From positions 2,728,001-2,792,000 of the forward strand of contig OZ244845.1 of NCBI GenBank assembly GCA_965220775.1: a stretch of DNA of 64,000 bases. The letters run 5' to 3'. Made by a program: the position numbers and the translations under genes. Below, in pieces: positions 63,110 to 64,000 of the stretch (position 1 is its first letter; every line of letters starts with the position of its first letter). Origin of the DNA: G963664835 sp965220775. Lineage in GTDB: Bacteria; Chloroflexota; UBA6077; FW602-bin22; JBCLEL01. Below the pieces are notes generated by a model. It saw only the letters and a list, made by a program, of their open reading frames with translations, was not told the DNA's origin and did no database searches.

Positions 63110-64000
63110 TCGAGATACGCACGCAGTTTCTTCGACCGGCTGGGATGGCGCAGCTTTCGCAGGGCCTTCGCCTCAATCTGGCGAATGCGCTCACGCGTGA
63201 CGCCGAATTCGCAGCCGACCTCTTCCAACGTGCGACTGTGACCGTCTTCTAAGCCAAATCGTAGCTGTAGTACCCTTCTTTCCCGCAAGGATAGTGATGA
63301 CAACACGCCATCGACCTGTTCTCTCAATAGCTGGCAAGTCGCGAGATCCAACGGGGCCGGCGATGACCGGTCTTCGATTAGATCTCCCAAGTGGTTGTCT
63401 TGGTCTTCTCCGATTGGAGCTTCGAGGGATACCGGTCGGCGGGCTACTTTGCTCGCTTCGCGCACCCGGATGGTGGCCAACTCGACCGATTCCTTGTGCG
63501 GAGAAGGAAGGTCGCTTGCCCGGTTCAATATTCCAGATCCCAGGATAAAGTCCCGCCGCCGGGTTGGGTCTATGATCGGCACTCGCACGCCGCGCTGCGC
63601 CGCCGTGATCAGTACCAGGTCCACGAGGTCGGTTTCGAGCTCTTCATCGAAGAACCCCATCATCAGGGCAACCTCTTCTCGTGTCGGATCCCTTCCGAGA
63701 CCCTGAACCAACTCGCGCGAGACTCGCGTGAGCCGGTTAATAACCTCGACCATATGGACGGGAACGCGGATCGTACGAGACTGATCCGCGATAGCCCGGC
63801 TGACGGCCTGCCGGATCCACCAAGTGGCATATGTGCTGAACTTGAATCCTCGGCGGTGGTCAAACTTGCTCACCGCCCTCATCAGCCCGAGGTTGCCTTC
63901 TTGGATGAGGTCGAGAAACGCCATGCCACGACCCAGGTACTTTTTTGCCACGCTGACTACCAGCCGGAGATTAGCCCTGGTCAATCGCTGCTCGGCTGAT
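63106..64000 (-). CDS. rpoD: RpoD-like sigma factor (5' part outside window) with region-3 insertion
   Basis: Primary-type sigma-70. Frame continues to the window end (SAEQRLTRANLRLVVSVAKKYLGRGMAFLDLIQEGN), then region 2.3-2.4 KFSTYATWWIRQAVSRAIADQSRTIRVPVHMVE. Region 3 starts LGRDPTREEVALMMG but is followed by some 55-60 extra residues (about 63470-63650) before RRPVSLEAPIGEDQDNHLGDLIED; region 4 is complete (LRERRVLQLRFGLEDGHSRTLEEVG, TRERIRQIEAKALRKLRHP). The insertion has no family I recognise. N-terminal region 1 not seen. Confidence 0.92.
   Translation of the reverse strand, partial: SAEQRLTRANLRLVVSVAKKYLGRGMAFLDLIQEGNLGLMRAVSKFDHRRGFKFSTYATWWIRQAVSRAIADQSRTIRVPVHMVEVINRLTRVSRELVQGLGRDPTREEVALMMGFFDEELETDLVDLVLITAAQRGVRVPIIDPTRRRDFILGSGILNRASDLPSPHKESVELATIRVREASKVARRPVSLEAPIGEDQDNHLGDLIEDRSSPAPLDLATCQLLREQVDGVLSSLSLRERRVLQLRFGLEDGHSRTLEEVGCEFGVTRERIRQIEAKALRKLRHPSRSKKLRAYLD

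Overview
This is a chromosomal stretch of roughly 55-60% GC from a free-living bacterium, most plausibly a member of the Chloroflexota (SAR202/Dehalococcoidia-like). That placement is inference. It rests on the mix of a fused 2-oxoacid:ferredoxin oxidoreductase, an archaeal-type class I aldolase, a short ProS with the C-terminal zinc domain, a T-box in front of trpS, a UGSC selenoprotein, and several phytanoyl-CoA-dioxygenase-like, amidohydrolase and glycoside hydrolase genes. No rRNA is present to confirm it.

Layout. 1-3.8 kb: start of guaB (minus, cut by the window edge), then a potassium module (TrkH/KtrB pore, voltage-gated-like K+ channel, TrkA/KtrA gate). 4-10.8 kb: an SMP-30 lactonase, then a tight minus-strand operon tsaE-tsaB-rimI-polA-ogg. 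11.1-23.4 kb: a rearranged region built on a duplicated tRNA / hicAB / mutM unit. The first tRNA-Met(CAT) is intact. The second is split at its anticodon loop by about 7.6 kb of foreign DNA carrying a GH51-like protein, a PhyH dioxygenase, a beta-propeller protein and a six-hairpin glycosidase, with gene relics at its left end. A HigBA system lies in the first unit. 23.4-30.6 kb: sugar and aromatic catabolism genes (PHP/DUF3604, epimerase, GH127-like, two near-identical amidohydrolases, one frameshifted) among relics of a sugar ABC transporter. 30.7-36.2 kb: M16 peptidase, class I aldolase, KorAB. 36.4-44.6 kb: PhyH, tRNA-Gly(CCC), an IS1380-family insertion sequence with recognisable ends, proS, two MITE-like elements, a frameshifted aminotransferase and a CPBP protease. 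45-49.8 kb: VanZ-like protein, two tandem fabI paralogues, an HpcH/HpaI aldolase, and trpS behind a tRNA-Trp T-box. 49.9-50.8 kb: a non-coding cluster of palindromic repeats. 51.1-59.3 kb: Gfo/Idh/MocA oxidoreductase, Dabb protein, MBL hydrolase, a two-gene operon encoding a UGSC-family selenoprotein (in-frame TGA read as Sec), penicillin-acylase-like hydrolase and a class III aminotransferase. 59.4-64 kb: two paralogous membrane proteins of unknown function, fmt, and an RpoD-like sigma factor (5' end outside the window) with a large region-3 insertion.

Most interesting: the selenoprotein with a clear SECIS-like hairpin immediately after its UGA; the tRNA gene split by an island; a MITE family with inverted ends and target duplications, one copy of which appears to have inserted at a gene junction; a HicA copy that lost its catalytic histidine; a GH51 homologue lacking the acid/base glutamate; and the sigma factor insertion. 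I saw no CRISPR array and no integrase.
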